Source: Thermaceae bacterium (lineage in GTDB: Bacteria > Deinococcota > Deinococci > Deinococcales > Marinithermaceae). From it: DNA of 7,580 nucleotides. The translations under genes and the position numbers were made by a program. The stretch lies in contig JALUED010000146.1 in NCBI GenBank assembly GCA_027053145.1, positions 1-7,580 on the forward strand, written 5' to 3'. The notes beneath the pieces were generated by a model. It did no database searches, was not told where the DNA came from, and saw only the letters and a list, made by a program, of their open reading frames with translations. Positions 1-6,419 of the stretch are shown here, in pieces (the stretch's first letter is position 1; the number at the start of each line of letters is the position of its first letter).

Positions 1-2
1 GG

Positions 3-1049
3 GTGGACCTGCTCCTCCCCCCTACCGCCGACCTGCCCCTCCGTTACCCTGCCCAGCTCGCGGTCAAGCAGGGCTTTGTCGAGGAGTCGCTTCGGCGGGT
101 GGGGGGGCTTGAGGTCGAGGTCCAGCCCATCGCCCCTTCCCCGCGTGAGCTCCGCTACCGGAGCGCCGCCCAGTACGCCATCTTGCCCACCGGGGGGCTC
201 GGCTACCGCCTTCCCGGAAGCCACGAACCCGTTCGCGTGGAGGAAGACCCGCTCGTCATCGAACCGGTGGAGGAAGCGAGGAAGCTCCTCGCCTCCTGGC
301 CCCTCGTGAACGTCGAGGAGGTGGCGATCAAGGGGAGCCTGAAAGAGGGCCGGGCGCTCGCCGCCCTGATCGGGGGAAGTCCGGGCAAGCTCAAGCGTAC
401 GGCCCAGGCCCTGGTGGCGTCGGGCCTTGCCGGCGTTTGGTGGGCGGCCCCAGACCCCCGCGGGCGCTTCCGGGGACGGCTCGTCCACGTCGCGGGCAAG
501 GCGATCCTGATGGAGGAATTCGGCGGCGTTTTAGCTCCGGTGGATCCGGTGAGCTTCTCCCAGGTCAACCCGCCCGCCGCCGGCGCGCTCTACCGGGAGG
601 CCGCCCGCCTTGCCGGCGAAGGCAACCGGGCAGTAGAGCTCTACGCCGGGGTGGGAGTGCTCTCCCTTTACCTTGCCCCCCGCTTCCGAGAGGTCCTCGC
701 CGTCGAAATCAACTGGCGCTCGGTGCAGATGGGGGCGAAGAACGCGCGGAAGCAGGGCGTGGCGAACCTTCGGTTCGTCCGGGACGACGCCAAAAACCTT
801 GAGAACTTCCTGCCCGCCGACCTCGTTGCCCTCGACCCGCCCCGCGCCGGGCTCTCCAAGGCGATGCGCCGCGTGCTCGTTGAAAAAGGGCCCGAGAAAC
901 TCCTCTACATCGCTTGCGACCCCGCCACCTGGGCCCGGGACGTGGGCGAGCTGGTCCGCGAGGGCGGCTACGAACTCCGCTTCGTCCGCCCCTACGACTT
1001 CTTCCCCTACACCCACCACGTCGAGGTGCTTTCTTACTTGACCAAGTAG
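3..1049 (+). CDS. TrmA/RlmD-family uracil-C5 RNA methyltransferase, 5' end probably cut by the window
   Basis: SAM-dependent enzyme that should methylate C5 of a uridine in RNA. The C-terminal two thirds is a Rossmann methyltransferase: the family SFxQVN motif (residues 184-189), SAM-binding ELYAGVGVL (212-220), DPPR (278-281), the nucleophile Cys305 in YIACDPAT and the general-base Glu341 in HHVE near the C-terminus. These signatures are visible; the TrmA/RlmD/RlmCD assignment follows from family knowledge. The GTG at position 3 is the first possible start in view, but family members usually carry an N-terminal TRAM domain and sometimes a CxxCGxC iron-sulfur motif. Neither is present here, so the true start is probably upstream. 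Where the cysteine motif would align (about residues 6-16) there are no cysteines. Thermus makes tRNA m5U54 with the unrelated TrmFO, so an rRNA target is likelier; this is inference. Its TAG stop lies inside the putative vapB promoter. Confidence 0.88.
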   Translation: MDLLLPPTADLPLRYPAQLAVKQGFVEESLRRVGGLEVEVQPIAPSPRELRYRSAAQYAILPTGGLGYRLPGSHEPVRVEEDPLVIEPVEEARKLLASWPLVNVEEVAIKGSLKEGRALAALIGGSPGKLKRTAQALVASGLAGVWWAAPDPRGRFRGRLVHVAGKAILMEEFGGVLAPVDPVSFSQVNPPAAGALYREAARLAGEGNRAVELYAGVGVLSLYLAPRFREVLAVEINWRSVQMGAKNARKQGVANLRFVRDDAKNLENFLPADLVALDPPRAGLSKAMRRVLVEKGPEKLLYIACDPATWARDVGELVREGGYELRFVRPYDFFPYTHHVEVLSYLTK

Positions 1050-1052
1050 AGT
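1047..1052 (+). promoter_or_regulatory. Putative -10 hexamer of a leaderless promoter for vapB
   Basis: TAGAGT matches TANNNT and ends 6 bases before the GTG start at 1059. Its first three bases are the TAG stop codon of the methyltransferase gene. No convincing -35 is seen at the usual distance. The GAGGG between hexamer and start is too close to the GTG for a normal ribosome binding site. The third base of the TAG is variable in the motif, so this is a weaker case than the three TAGAAT sites in the window. Confidence 0.45.
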
Positions 1053-1058
1053 GAGGGC

Positions 1059-1301
1059 GTGGCCAAAATCGTGAACGTCGCCGAGGCCAAGGCGAAGCTC
1101 TCCGAGCTCCTCGAGCTCGCCCTCGCGGGCGAGGAGGTGACCAACGCCAAGCGGAGCAAGCCGGTGGCGCGGCTGGTCCCCGAAAAACTCAAGAAGCGGG
1201 AGCTCGGTTTCCTCGACTTTGAAATCCCCGACTCTTTCTTCGAACCCCTCCCCGAGGAAGAACTCGCCGCTTGGTACGGCGAGAGCGAAAAAGACGAATG
1301 A
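1059..1301 (+). CDS. Phd/YefM-type antitoxin of a VapBC pair
   Basis: An 80-residue protein expected to bind and neutralise the PIN toxin encoded just downstream and to repress its own promoter. The N-terminus shows the Phd/YefM pattern: VNVAEAKAKLSELLE (residues 5-19), then a basic KRSKPVARLVP segment (28-38), which together form the dimerising, DNA-binding domain in this family. The C-terminal half (about 45-80) is acidic and aromatic-rich, as expected for the disordered toxin-wrapping tail. GTG at 1059 is chosen because it keeps the whole conserved N-terminal strand and sits at the right distance from a -10-like hexamer. GTG at 1071 is possible but would remove the first four residues. The gene overlaps the toxin gene by four bases (ATGA), the usual order and coupling. 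Family assignment is by motif only; the DNA target is unknown. Confidence 0.85.
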   Translation: MAKIVNVAEAKAKLSELLELALAGEEVTNAKRSKPVARLVPEKLKKRELGFLDFEIPDSFFEPLPEEELAAWYGESEKDE

Positions 1302-1687
1302 AGCGCTACCTCCTTGACCCCCACGCGCTTCTTTTTGCCGTTGCCCGTCCCCACCGCCTGTCTCCCCGGGCCGCAGCCGCCATCGAAGACCCTGAAGCCG
1401 AGCTTTGGGCCTCCAGCGCGAGCGCCTGGGAAGCCGCCACCCAGTACCGGCTGGGCAAACTTCCCCACGCCGAACCCCTCCTCCTCGACTATTACGGCAG
1501 CCTCGCTCGACTTGGGGCCTTGGACCTCCCCATCACCAGCGCCCACGCCCTCCTCGCCGGCAGTTTCGAGGCCGGCCATAAGGACCCCTTCGACCGCATC
1601 CTCGCCGCCCAGGCGCGGCTTGAAAACCTCACCCTGATCCGCAAGGACCCCGCCCTCGACGCCTTCGGCGTGCGGCGGCTTTGGTAG
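1298..1687 (+). CDS. vapC: PIN-domain toxin (VapC family ribonuclease)
   Basis: A 129-residue single PIN domain, the standard VapC length. Members are Mg-dependent endoribonucleases that cut tRNA, rRNA or mRNA when freed from the antitoxin. The acidic site is complete: Asp7 in LLDPHALL, Glu45 in SAWEAA, Asp96 and Asp99 in HKDPFDR, and Asp117 in IRKDPAL, followed by the usual GVRRLW end. Two positions differ from the common pattern: Pro8 replaces the Thr of LLDTH, and Arg115 replaces the Thr of the TxD loop. The start is ATG 1298, overlapping the antitoxin stop as ATGA. An upstream start at 1271 in the same frame would only add a basic, non-homologous tail. No strong ribosome binding site is visible, which fits coupled translation. 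The TAG stop forms part of the hisF promoter hexamer. Substrate RNA cannot be deduced. Confidence 0.88.
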   Translation: MKRYLLDPHALLFAVARPHRLSPRAAAAIEDPEAELWASSASAWEAATQYRLGKLPHAEPLLLDYYGSLARLGALDLPITSAHALLAGSFEAGHKDPFDRILAAQARLENLTLIRKDPALDAFGVRRLW

Positions 1688-1690
1688 AAT
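1682..1690 (+). promoter_or_regulatory. Extended -10 promoter of hisF, leaderless geometry
   Basis: TGGTAGAAT combines an extended -10 TG with the hexamer TAGAAT (1685-1690). Seven bases separate it from the GTG start at 1698, so transcription would begin at or next to the start codon. Those seven bases, CGCCTCC, resemble the anti-Shine-Dalgarno sequence itself, so no ribosome binding site exists. The hexamer begins with the vapC stop codon. The -35 position shows no good match, which the extended -10 could compensate. Confidence 0.65.
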
Positions 1691-1697
1691 CGCCTCC

Positions 1698-2468
1698 GTG
1701 CTCGCCCGCCGCATCATCCCCTGCCTCGACGTGCACGCTGGCCGCGTGGTCAAGGGCGTGAACTTTGTGAACCTAAGAGACGCTGGCGACCCGGTGGAGG
1801 CCGCCCGGGCCTACGACGCCGCCGGCGCCGACGAGCTCGTCTTCCTCGACATCACCGCCACTTATGAAGCCCGCTCGATCATGCTCGACATCGTGAAAAG
1901 GGTGGCGGAGTCGGTCTTCATCCCCTTCACCGTGGGCGGCGGGGTGCGGAGCCTCGAGGACGCCCGCGCCCTCCTCCTCGCCGGAGCCGACAAGGTAAGC
2001 GTGAACTCAGCGGCCGTCCGGCGGCCCGAGCTCATCCGCGAACTCGCCGAGCACTTCGGCTCCCAGGCCGTGGTGCTCGCGATCGACGCGAAGCAAAAGG
2101 GCGATTCCTGGGAGGTCTACGTCAAGGGCGGGCGCGAACCCACCGGCCTCGACGCCGTGGAATGGGCCAGGGAGGGCGAGCGGCTTGGGGCCGGGGAGAT
2201 CCTCCTCACCAGCATGGATAAAGACGGCACCAAGGCGGGCTACGACCTTGCGCTCACCCGTGCGGTCGCCGAGGCGGTCTCGATCCCGGTGATCGCCTCC
2301 GGCGGCGCGGGGACCAAGGAACATTTCCTCGAGGCCTTCACCGAGGGCAAGGCTGACGCCGCCCTGGCGGCGAGCGTCTTCCACTTCGGCGAAATCCCGA
2401 TCCCCGAGCTCAAGCGCTACCTGCAGGACCGGGGCCTGCCCATCCGGCCGGCGGAGGAGGCGGCATGA
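1698..2468 (+). CDS. hisF: Imidazole glycerol phosphate synthase, cyclase subunit HisF
   Basis: The 256-residue (beta-alpha)8-barrel subunit uses ammonia made by the HisH glutaminase to turn PRFAR into imidazole glycerol phosphate and AICAR, a central step of cytoplasmic histidine synthesis that also feeds purine synthesis. Landmarks: the RIIPCLDV start with catalytic Asp11, the TVGGGVRS phosphate-binding loop (78-85), catalytic Asp130 in [19 protein letters not shown] (171-183) and the second phosphate loop ASGGAG (200-205). Asp11 and Asp130 fall at the same numbers as in the well-studied Thermotoga enzyme. Length is normal. The GTG start follows from the conserved N-terminus and from the promoter hexamer seven bases upstream. 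It overlaps hisIE by four bases. hisH and hisA, which usually lie nearby, are not in the window, so the synthase partner must be encoded elsewhere. Confidence 0.98.
   Translation: MLARRIIPCLDVHAGRVVKGVNFVNLRDAGDPVEAARAYDAAGADELVFLDITATYEARSIMLDIVKRVAESVFIPFTVGGGVRSLEDARALLLAGADKVSVNSAAVRRPELIRELAEHFGSQAVVLAIDAKQKGDSWEVYVKGGREPTGLDAVEWAREGERLGAGEILLTSMDKDGTKAGYDLALTRAVAEAVSIPVIASGGAGTKEHFLEAFTEGKADAALAASVFHFGEIPIPELKRYLQDRGLPIRPAEEAA
2453..2460 (+). promoter_or_regulatory. Strong ribosome binding site for hisIE inside the hisF 3' end
   Basis: GGAGGAGG lies 4 bases (second GAGG) to 7 bases (first GGAGG) before the ATG at 2465. It is read as part of the final hisF codons (EEAA tail). This supports re-initiation at the ATGA overlap and the choice of the 2465 start. 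Confidence 0.75.
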
Positions 2469-3097
2469 CGCTTGAGGACGTCAAGTTCGACGAGCGGGGC
2501 CTCGTCCCAGTGGTAATGCAGGATGCCCGCACCGGCGAGGTCCTGACCCTCGCCTGGGCAAACCGCGAGGCGCTTGAAAAAACGCTGGAGACCGGATGGG
2601 CCCACTTCTACTCCCGCTCGCGGCAGAAGCTTTGGAAAAAGGGTGAGGAAAGCGGCAACGTGCAGGAGGTCGTCGAGGTCACCCTGGACTGCGACGGGGA
2701 CGCGGTGCTCTACAAGGTCCTGCCCCACGGCCCGGCCTGCCACACCGGGAAGCACTCCTGTTTCCACAACCCGATCGAGGCCAAGCGGGAGGCCCCCCTA
2801 GATCTCGGCGAGGTGACCGCCCGGGTCTTTGCCACCATCGAGGCCCGCCTCCGCGAGCTCCCCGAGGGCTCTTACGTGGCCAAGCTCCACCGGGCCGGGC
2901 TCGACCGAATCCTCAAGAAGATCGCCGAGGAGGCCGGCGAGGTGATCCTGGCGGCGAAGAACCGGGACCAGGACGAGCTCCGCTGGGAGGCCGCCGATCT
3001 CTACTTCCATCTGCTTTTGGTGCTGGCCGAACTGGGGCTTACCCCCGAGGCCCTCGCCGCCGAGCTCGACCGCAGGCACCGGCCCAAGGCCTCCTGA
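2465..3097 (+). CDS. hisI: Bifunctional phosphoribosyl-AMP cyclohydrolase / phosphoribosyl-ATP pyrophosphatase HisIE
   Basis: A 210-residue fusion catalysing steps 2 and 3 of histidine synthesis, upstream of the HisF reaction. The N-terminal cyclohydrolase domain (about 1-108) shows LAWANREAL (29-37), the Mg/Zn loop DCDGD (75-79) and the cysteines Cys92 and Cys99 in the [12 protein letters not shown] stretch. With Cys76 these are the expected zinc ligands. The C-terminal pyrophosphatase domain (about 117-205) is a helical MazG-like fold with [14 protein letters not shown] (136-149), [14 protein letters not shown] (152-165) and [10 protein letters not shown] (175-184), carrying the metal-binding Glu and Asp residues. 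Both domains look complete, so both activities are expected. The gene is coupled to hisF by an ATGA overlap with a strong upstream ribosome binding site. The last residues (RRHRPKAS) are a variable tail. The orientation and pairing fit a small hisF-hisIE operon. Confidence 0.97.
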   Translation: MTLEDVKFDERGLVPVVMQDARTGEVLTLAWANREALEKTLETGWAHFYSRSRQKLWKKGEESGNVQEVVEVTLDCDGDAVLYKVLPHGPACHTGKHSCFHNPIEAKREAPLDLGEVTARVFATIEARLRELPEGSYVAKLHRAGLDRILKKIAEEAGEVILAAKNRDQDELRWEAADLYFHLLLVLAELGLTPEALAAELDRRHRPKAS

Positions 3098-3134
3098 CCT
3101 GAACCTTACCAGGCCTAAAAGGCAGTCGTTTTTC

Positions 3135-3148
3135 CAAAATAAAAGGGG
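3135..3148 (+). promoter_or_regulatory. Weak candidate -10 and purine-rich start region of the CPBP protease gene
   Basis: The 51-base gap after hisIE holds CAAAAT (3135-3140), one base off TANNNT and eight bases before the ATG, followed by AAAAGGGG directly against the start codon. The purine run is too close to the ATG for a normal ribosome binding site. This is the only uncoupled gene start in view without an exact TANNNT at 6-7 bases. A four-base stem (3113-3123) precedes TTTTT but is too weak to call a terminator. Confidence 0.3.
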
Positions 3149-4051
3149 ATGACGCCGCTAGTCGCCAACCGCCTGGTGCTCGGCTACCTCCTCGCCCTTC
3201 TCCTCACGCTCCCCGTCACCCTCCTGCTCGGCAAGCTGATCGCCGGCGTAGCGGGCCCTTGGCCCGCTGCAAAGGGCGCGCCGGTCGAGGCGGGGGATCC
3301 CTTCCACCTGGCCATGGCCCTCTCCCTCGGGGGCTACGCCGCCTGGGTCTACCGCCGCTACGTTCGCCCCCACCGCCAGACCCTCCGTTGGACGCCGTCC
3401 TCAGCGGTCGAGGGGTTCGAGGTTGCGCTCGTTCTGCTCGTTTTTGGCCTTGGGTTTGGCCTGCTCACGAGCTGGCTGGTCCCCGAACCCTACCGCCTGA
3501 TGCTTGCCCGCGTCCTCCGGGCCCAAACCCCATGGGGTTGGCTCGCCGTCTACCTCGGCGCCGGGATCTTCGGACCCCTGATCGAGGAAGGGGTCTTCCG
3601 CGGCTTCATGCTGCAAAGCTACGCCAAGCGGCGGGGGACGCGGTTTGCCCTTTTGGCCCAGGCCGCGATCTTCGCCCTTTTGCACGGGGAACCGGTCACC
3701 GCGTTCGGGGCTTTTTTCGTCGGCTGGATCCTGGGGCGGGCCGTGCTCGCGGGCCGTTCGCTCAAGGCCGCCTTCGCCGCGCACGCAGCCAACAACCTCA
3801 TCACCACCGCGGCAGGCGCCTTGAACCTCCCCTACCTCGGCCCCGCGGGCGAGGGCTCGCCTGGGCTTGCCCTCCTTGGCCTTGGGCTCATGCTCCTCGC
3901 CCTTTGGGCTTCGACCCGACGCTGGCCCCTCCGCCCAAGCCCACCCAAAGAACCCGGGGCCGTATTCAGCGGCAGCCTGGCGCTTAGCCTGGCTGCCGGG
4001 CTCTACCTGCTTCTCGCCGGCCTTTTCAACCTCCTTGCCGCCTCCGGCTAG
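3149..4051 (+). CDS. CPBP-family (CAAX/Abi) intramembrane metalloprotease
   Basis: A 300-residue polytopic membrane protein. Hydrophobic stretches lie at roughly 8-33, 51-68, 88-110, 129-145, 165-180, 182-201, 236-254 and 272-297. The three CPBP active-site motifs are intact and in order: EEGVFR (Glu146, Glu147, Arg151), FALLH (Phe175, His179) and HAANN (His212, Asn216). In this family, which includes Rce1 and bacterial immunity and bacteriocin-processing proteins, these residues bind the metal and cut substrates within the membrane. Bacterial members have varied and mostly unknown substrates, and none can be named here. Nothing resembling a bacteriocin or prenylated substrate is nearby. The C-terminus carries an extra hydrophobic hairpin (236-297) separated by a proline-rich basic linker (257-269), beyond the catalytic core. 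ATG 3149 is the first start after hisIE. The TAG stop is shared with the gltX promoter hexamer. Confidence 0.87.
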   Translation: MTPLVANRLVLGYLLALLLTLPVTLLLGKLIAGVAGPWPAAKGAPVEAGDPFHLAMALSLGGYAAWVYRRYVRPHRQTLRWTPSSAVEGFEVALVLLVFGLGFGLLTSWLVPEPYRLMLARVLRAQTPWGWLAVYLGAGIFGPLIEEGVFRGFMLQSYAKRRGTRFALLAQAAIFALLHGEPVTAFGAFFVGWILGRAVLAGRSLKAAFAAHAANNLITTAAGALNLPYLGPAGEGSPGLALLGLGLMLLALWASTRRWPLRPSPPKEPGAVFSGSLALSLAAGLYLLLAGLFNLLAASG

Positions 4052-4054
4052 AAT
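4049..4054 (+). promoter_or_regulatory. Leaderless -10 hexamer of gltX
   Basis: TAGAAT ends seven bases before ATG 4062, the same hexamer and spacing as for hisF and ftsY. The intervening GGGCCGC has no Shine-Dalgarno match. The hexamer starts with the stop codon of the protease gene. It also contains the first bases of an in-frame ATG at 4053, which argues that 4062 rather than 4053 is the start. Confidence 0.65.
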
Positions 4055-4061
4055 GGGCCGC

Positions 4062-5480
4062 ATGGTAACGACCCGCATCGCCCCCTCCCCCACCGGCGAT
4101 CCCCACGTAGGCACCGCCTACATCGCCCTTTTCAACTACGTCTGGGCGCGCAAGAACGGGGGGCGCTTCATCGTCCGCATCGAGGACACCGACCGAACCC
4201 GCTACGTCGAGGGTGCGGAGGAGCGGATCCTAGCCATGCTCAAGTGGCTCGGCCTCGACTACGACGAGGGGCCGGACGTCGGCGGGCCCCACGCCCCTTA
4301 CCGCCAGTCCGAGCGACTCGAGCTATACAAGAAGTACGCCGAGGAACTGGTCCAGGCCGGCTGGGCCTACCGCGCCTTCGAGACCCCGGAGGAGCTGGAA
4401 AAGATCCGCAAGGAAAAGGGCGGCTACGACGGCCGCGCCCGGAACATCCCCCCCGAAGAGGCCGAAGCCCGCGCCCGGGCGGGCGAACCCCACGTGATCC
4501 GGCTGAAAGTGCCCCGCCCCGGCACCACCGAGGTCAAGGACGAGCTAAGGGGCGTCGTCGTCTACGATAACGCCGAGATCCCAGACGTGGTGCTCTTAAA
4601 GTCCGACGGCTTTCCCACCTACCACCTCGCAAACGTCGTGGACGACCACCTGATGGGGGTCACCGACGTAATCCGGGGCGAGGAGTGGCTCGTGAGCACG
4701 CCGATCCACGTGCTGCTCTATAGGGCCTTTGGCTGGGAAGTGCCGAAGTTCTACCACATGCCGCTCCTCAGGGCGCCGGGAGGCGCTAAACTCTCGAAGC
4801 GCACCGGCCACACCAGCGTGGACTACTACCGCGAGCAGGGGATTTTGCCCGAGGCCCTGAGGAACTACCTCTCGCTGATGGGCTTTTCCATGCCCGACGG
4901 GCGGGAGATCTTTACCCTCGAGGAGCTCATCGAAGCCTTCGACTGGAAGCGGGTCCACGTCGGCGCCCCGGTCTTCGACTGGGAAAAGCTCGTTTGGATG
5001 AACGGCAAGTACATCCGCGAGGTGCTCTCGCTCGACGAGCTCGCCGAGCGGGTGAAGCCCTTTATGGAGGCCGCCGGCCTCGACTGGAAGTCGGAGGAGT
5101 ACCTGAAGAAGGTCCTCGAGCTTATGCGCCCGCGCTTTGAGACCTTAAAGGAGTTTCCCGAAAAGGCCCGCTACTTCTTCACCGACGACTTCGCATACGA
5201 GGAGAAGGCGCTAAAGGAGATCCAAAAGGGCGCGGAGATCCTCAAAGCGCTAAAAGGCCTGCTTGAAAGCCTCCCCGACTTCCGCCAGGAAACCACCGAG
5301 CCCGCAATCAAGGCCTTCGCCGAGGAACGGGGGCTCAAGCTCCGCAAGGTGATGCAACCCCTCCGGGCCGCGATCACCGGCCGGCTCGCCACCCCGGGGA
5401 TGTACGAGATGCTCGAGGTGCTGGGGAAGGCAACGGTGCTCCGCCGCCTTAAGCGGGCGCTGCAACTCATCGAGGCCTAG
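4062..5480 (+). CDS. gltX: Glutamyl-tRNA synthetase, discriminating type predicted
   Basis: Class I synthetase of 472 residues that attaches glutamate to tRNA-Glu in the cytoplasm. The Rossmann domain begins TRIAPSPTGDPHVGT, where HVGT (15-18) is the HIGH motif. The KMSKS loop is KLSKR (243-247). The catalytic insertion (about 85-210) contains the family-typical GYDGRARNIP (121-130) and YDNAEIPDVVL (168-178). The helical anticodon-binding domains occupy about 320-472. Residue numbering matches the Thermus thermophilus enzyme through at least residue 370. Arg358, in the stretch ELMRPRFETL, is therefore the residue known in that enzyme to read the third anticodon base and exclude tRNA-Gln. The reading frame extends far upstream through the protease gene, but the conserved N-terminus and promoter fix ATG 4062. 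The gene is probably transcribed on its own, with ftsY starting from a separate promoter. Confidence 0.98.
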   Translation: MVTTRIAPSPTGDPHVGTAYIALFNYVWARKNGGRFIVRIEDTDRTRYVEGAEERILAMLKWLGLDYDEGPDVGGPHAPYRQSERLELYKKYAEELVQAGWAYRAFETPEELEKIRKEKGGYDGRARNIPPEEAEARARAGEPHVIRLKVPRPGTTEVKDELRGVVVYDNAEIPDVVLLKSDGFPTYHLANVVDDHLMGVTDVIRGEEWLVSTPIHVLLYRAFGWEVPKFYHMPLLRAPGGAKLSKRTGHTSVDYYREQGILPEALRNYLSLMGFSMPDGREIFTLEELIEAFDWKRVHVGAPVFDWEKLVWMNGKYIREVLSLDELAERVKPFMEAAGLDWKSEEYLKKVLELMRPRFETLKEFPEKARYFFTDDFAYEEKALKEIQKGAEILKALKGLLESLPDFRQETTEPAIKAFAEERGLKLRKVMQPLRAAITGRLATPGMYEMLEVLGKATVLRRLKRALQLIEA

Positions 5481-5482
5481 CC

Positions 5483-5488
5483 TAGAAT
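5483..5488 (+). promoter_or_regulatory. Leaderless -10 hexamer of ftsY
   Basis: TAGAAT ends seven bases before ATG 5496. It follows the gltX stop codon as a tandem CCTAG-CCTAG (5476-5485), so a second, weaker TANNNT (TAGCCT, 5478-5483) overlaps it five bases upstream. A GAGG in the seven-base gap would lie upstream of the expected transcript start. Confidence 0.6.
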
Positions 5489-5495
5489 CGAGGCG

Positions 5496-6419
5496 ATGTC
5501 CTGGCTCAGCCGGATCAAGGCCGGCCTGAAAAAGACCGCGGAGCAGCTCAACCGGGTCGTCCCCTGGGGGGGCGACCCCGAGGAGGTGCTCGAGGAACTC
5601 GAGTACGCCCTGATCGCCGCTGACGTGGGGATCGAGGCCACGGAGGCCATCCTTAGCGAGGTCCGGGCGCAAAAACCCAAGGACCTCCGCGAAGCCGTCA
5701 AGCAAGCGATCATGCTCCAGCTCGAGCCCGACGAGCGGCGCCGACGGCTTCGGAAGCTTGGGTTCAAGCCCGACGCCCGCAAAAAGCGGGTCGAGCCCAA
5801 GGGCCACGTAATCCTCATGGTGGGGGTCAACGGCGTGGGCAAAACCACCACCATCGCGAAGCTCGGCCGCTACTACCAAGAGGCGGGAAAAAAGGTGATG
5901 TTCGCCGCCGGCGACACCTTTCGGGCCGCCGGCGGCGCCCAGCTCGCGGTCTGGGGCGAGCGGCTCGGGATCCCGGTGATCACCGCCCCCGAAGGGGCGG
6001 ACCCTGCCGCCCTCGCCTACGACGCCGCCAAAGCCCGCGCCGCCCGCGGCTTTGACCTCCTCCTCGTGGACACCGCCGGACGGCTCCACACCAAGCACAA
6101 CCTGATGGAGGAGCTCAAGAAGGTCAAAAGGGCGATCGGCAAGGCCGACCCCGGCGAGCCCGGCGAGGTCTGGCTCGTGCTCGACGCCACCGTGGGCCAA
6201 AACGCCATCCAGCAGGCCAAGAAGTTCCACGAGGCGGTGGGCCTCACCGGGGTGATCGTCACCAAGCTCGACGGCACCGCGAAGGGCGGGGTGCTCATCC
6301 CCATCGTCCGCGAGCTTGGGGTGCCCATCAAGTTCATCGGCGTCGGCGAAGGCCCGGACGACCTCCAGCCCTTCGACGCCGGTGCCTACGCCGAAGCGCT
6401 CCTCGGGGAGGCGGCGTGA
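5496..6419 (+). CDS. ftsY: Signal recognition particle receptor FtsY
   Basis: SRP GTPase at the inner face of the membrane that pairs with Ffh to deliver ribosomes making membrane and exported proteins. It has 307 residues, the N domain (about 1-95) and the G domain (about 100-307). It lacks the long acidic A domain of the E. coli protein, as in Thermus FtsY. GTPase motifs: GVNGVGKTT (110-118, P-loop), DTFRA (140-144), DTAGR (192-196), TKLD (256-259) and the closing GVGEGPDDLQPF (282-293). GVGEGPDDLQPF and the absence of a methionine-rich M domain separate it from Ffh. The basic N-terminal helix (SRIKAGLKKT, 5-14) is the likely lipid-contact element that replaces the A domain. ATG 5496 fits the short amphipathic start and the promoter hexamer. 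It overlaps the dsbB-like gene by four bases (GTGA), so the two membrane-biogenesis functions are co-expressed. Confidence 0.97.
   Translation: MSWLSRIKAGLKKTAEQLNRVVPWGGDPEEVLEELEYALIAADVGIEATEAILSEVRAQKPKDLREAVKQAIMLQLEPDERRRRLRKLGFKPDARKKRVEPKGHVILMVGVNGVGKTTTIAKLGRYYQEAGKKVMFAAGDTFRAAGGAQLAVWGERLGIPVITAPEGADPAALAYDAAKARAARGFDLLLVDTAGRLHTKHNLMEELKKVKRAIGKADPGEPGEVWLVLDATVGQNAIQQAKKFHEAVGLTGVIVTKLDGTAKGGVLIPIVRELGVPIKFIGVGEGPDDLQPFDAGAYAEALLGEAA
6405..6411 (+). promoter_or_regulatory. Ribosome binding site of the dsbB-like gene inside ftsY
   Basis: GGGGAGG ends four bases before the GTG start at 6416. It lies in the final codons of ftsY (GEAA tail). It supports the GTGA overlap start and mirrors the hisF-hisIE junction. 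Confidence 0.7.

Noticed and set aside
1116..1133. CTCGCCC-TCGC-GGGCGAG hairpin inside the antitoxin gene
   Set aside because: It encodes a conserved helical segment with GC-rich codons. A 7-bp stem of this kind is common in such sequence, and nothing ties it to regulation.
3113..3134. Short GCCT-AAA-AGGC stem with TTTTT as a terminator after hisIE
   Set aside because: Only four base pairs, and the T run begins five bases after the stem. It is too weak to call.
3149..4051. Bacteriocin immunity or processing cluster around the CPBP protease
   Set aside because: No small peptide gene, transporter or radical SAM enzyme lies nearby. The neighbours are housekeeping genes, so no peptide system is supported.
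3867..4061. In-frame extension of gltX upstream, adding 65 residues within the protease gene
   Set aside because: The extension is proline-rich, unlike any GluRS, and is the shadow of the CPBP protease in another frame. The conserved enzyme starts at ATG 4062.
4053..4061. ATG at 4053 as the gltX start
   Set aside because: It lies inside the TAGAAT hexamer and adds three residues not found in the Thermus protein. ATG 4062 fits both promoter and family.
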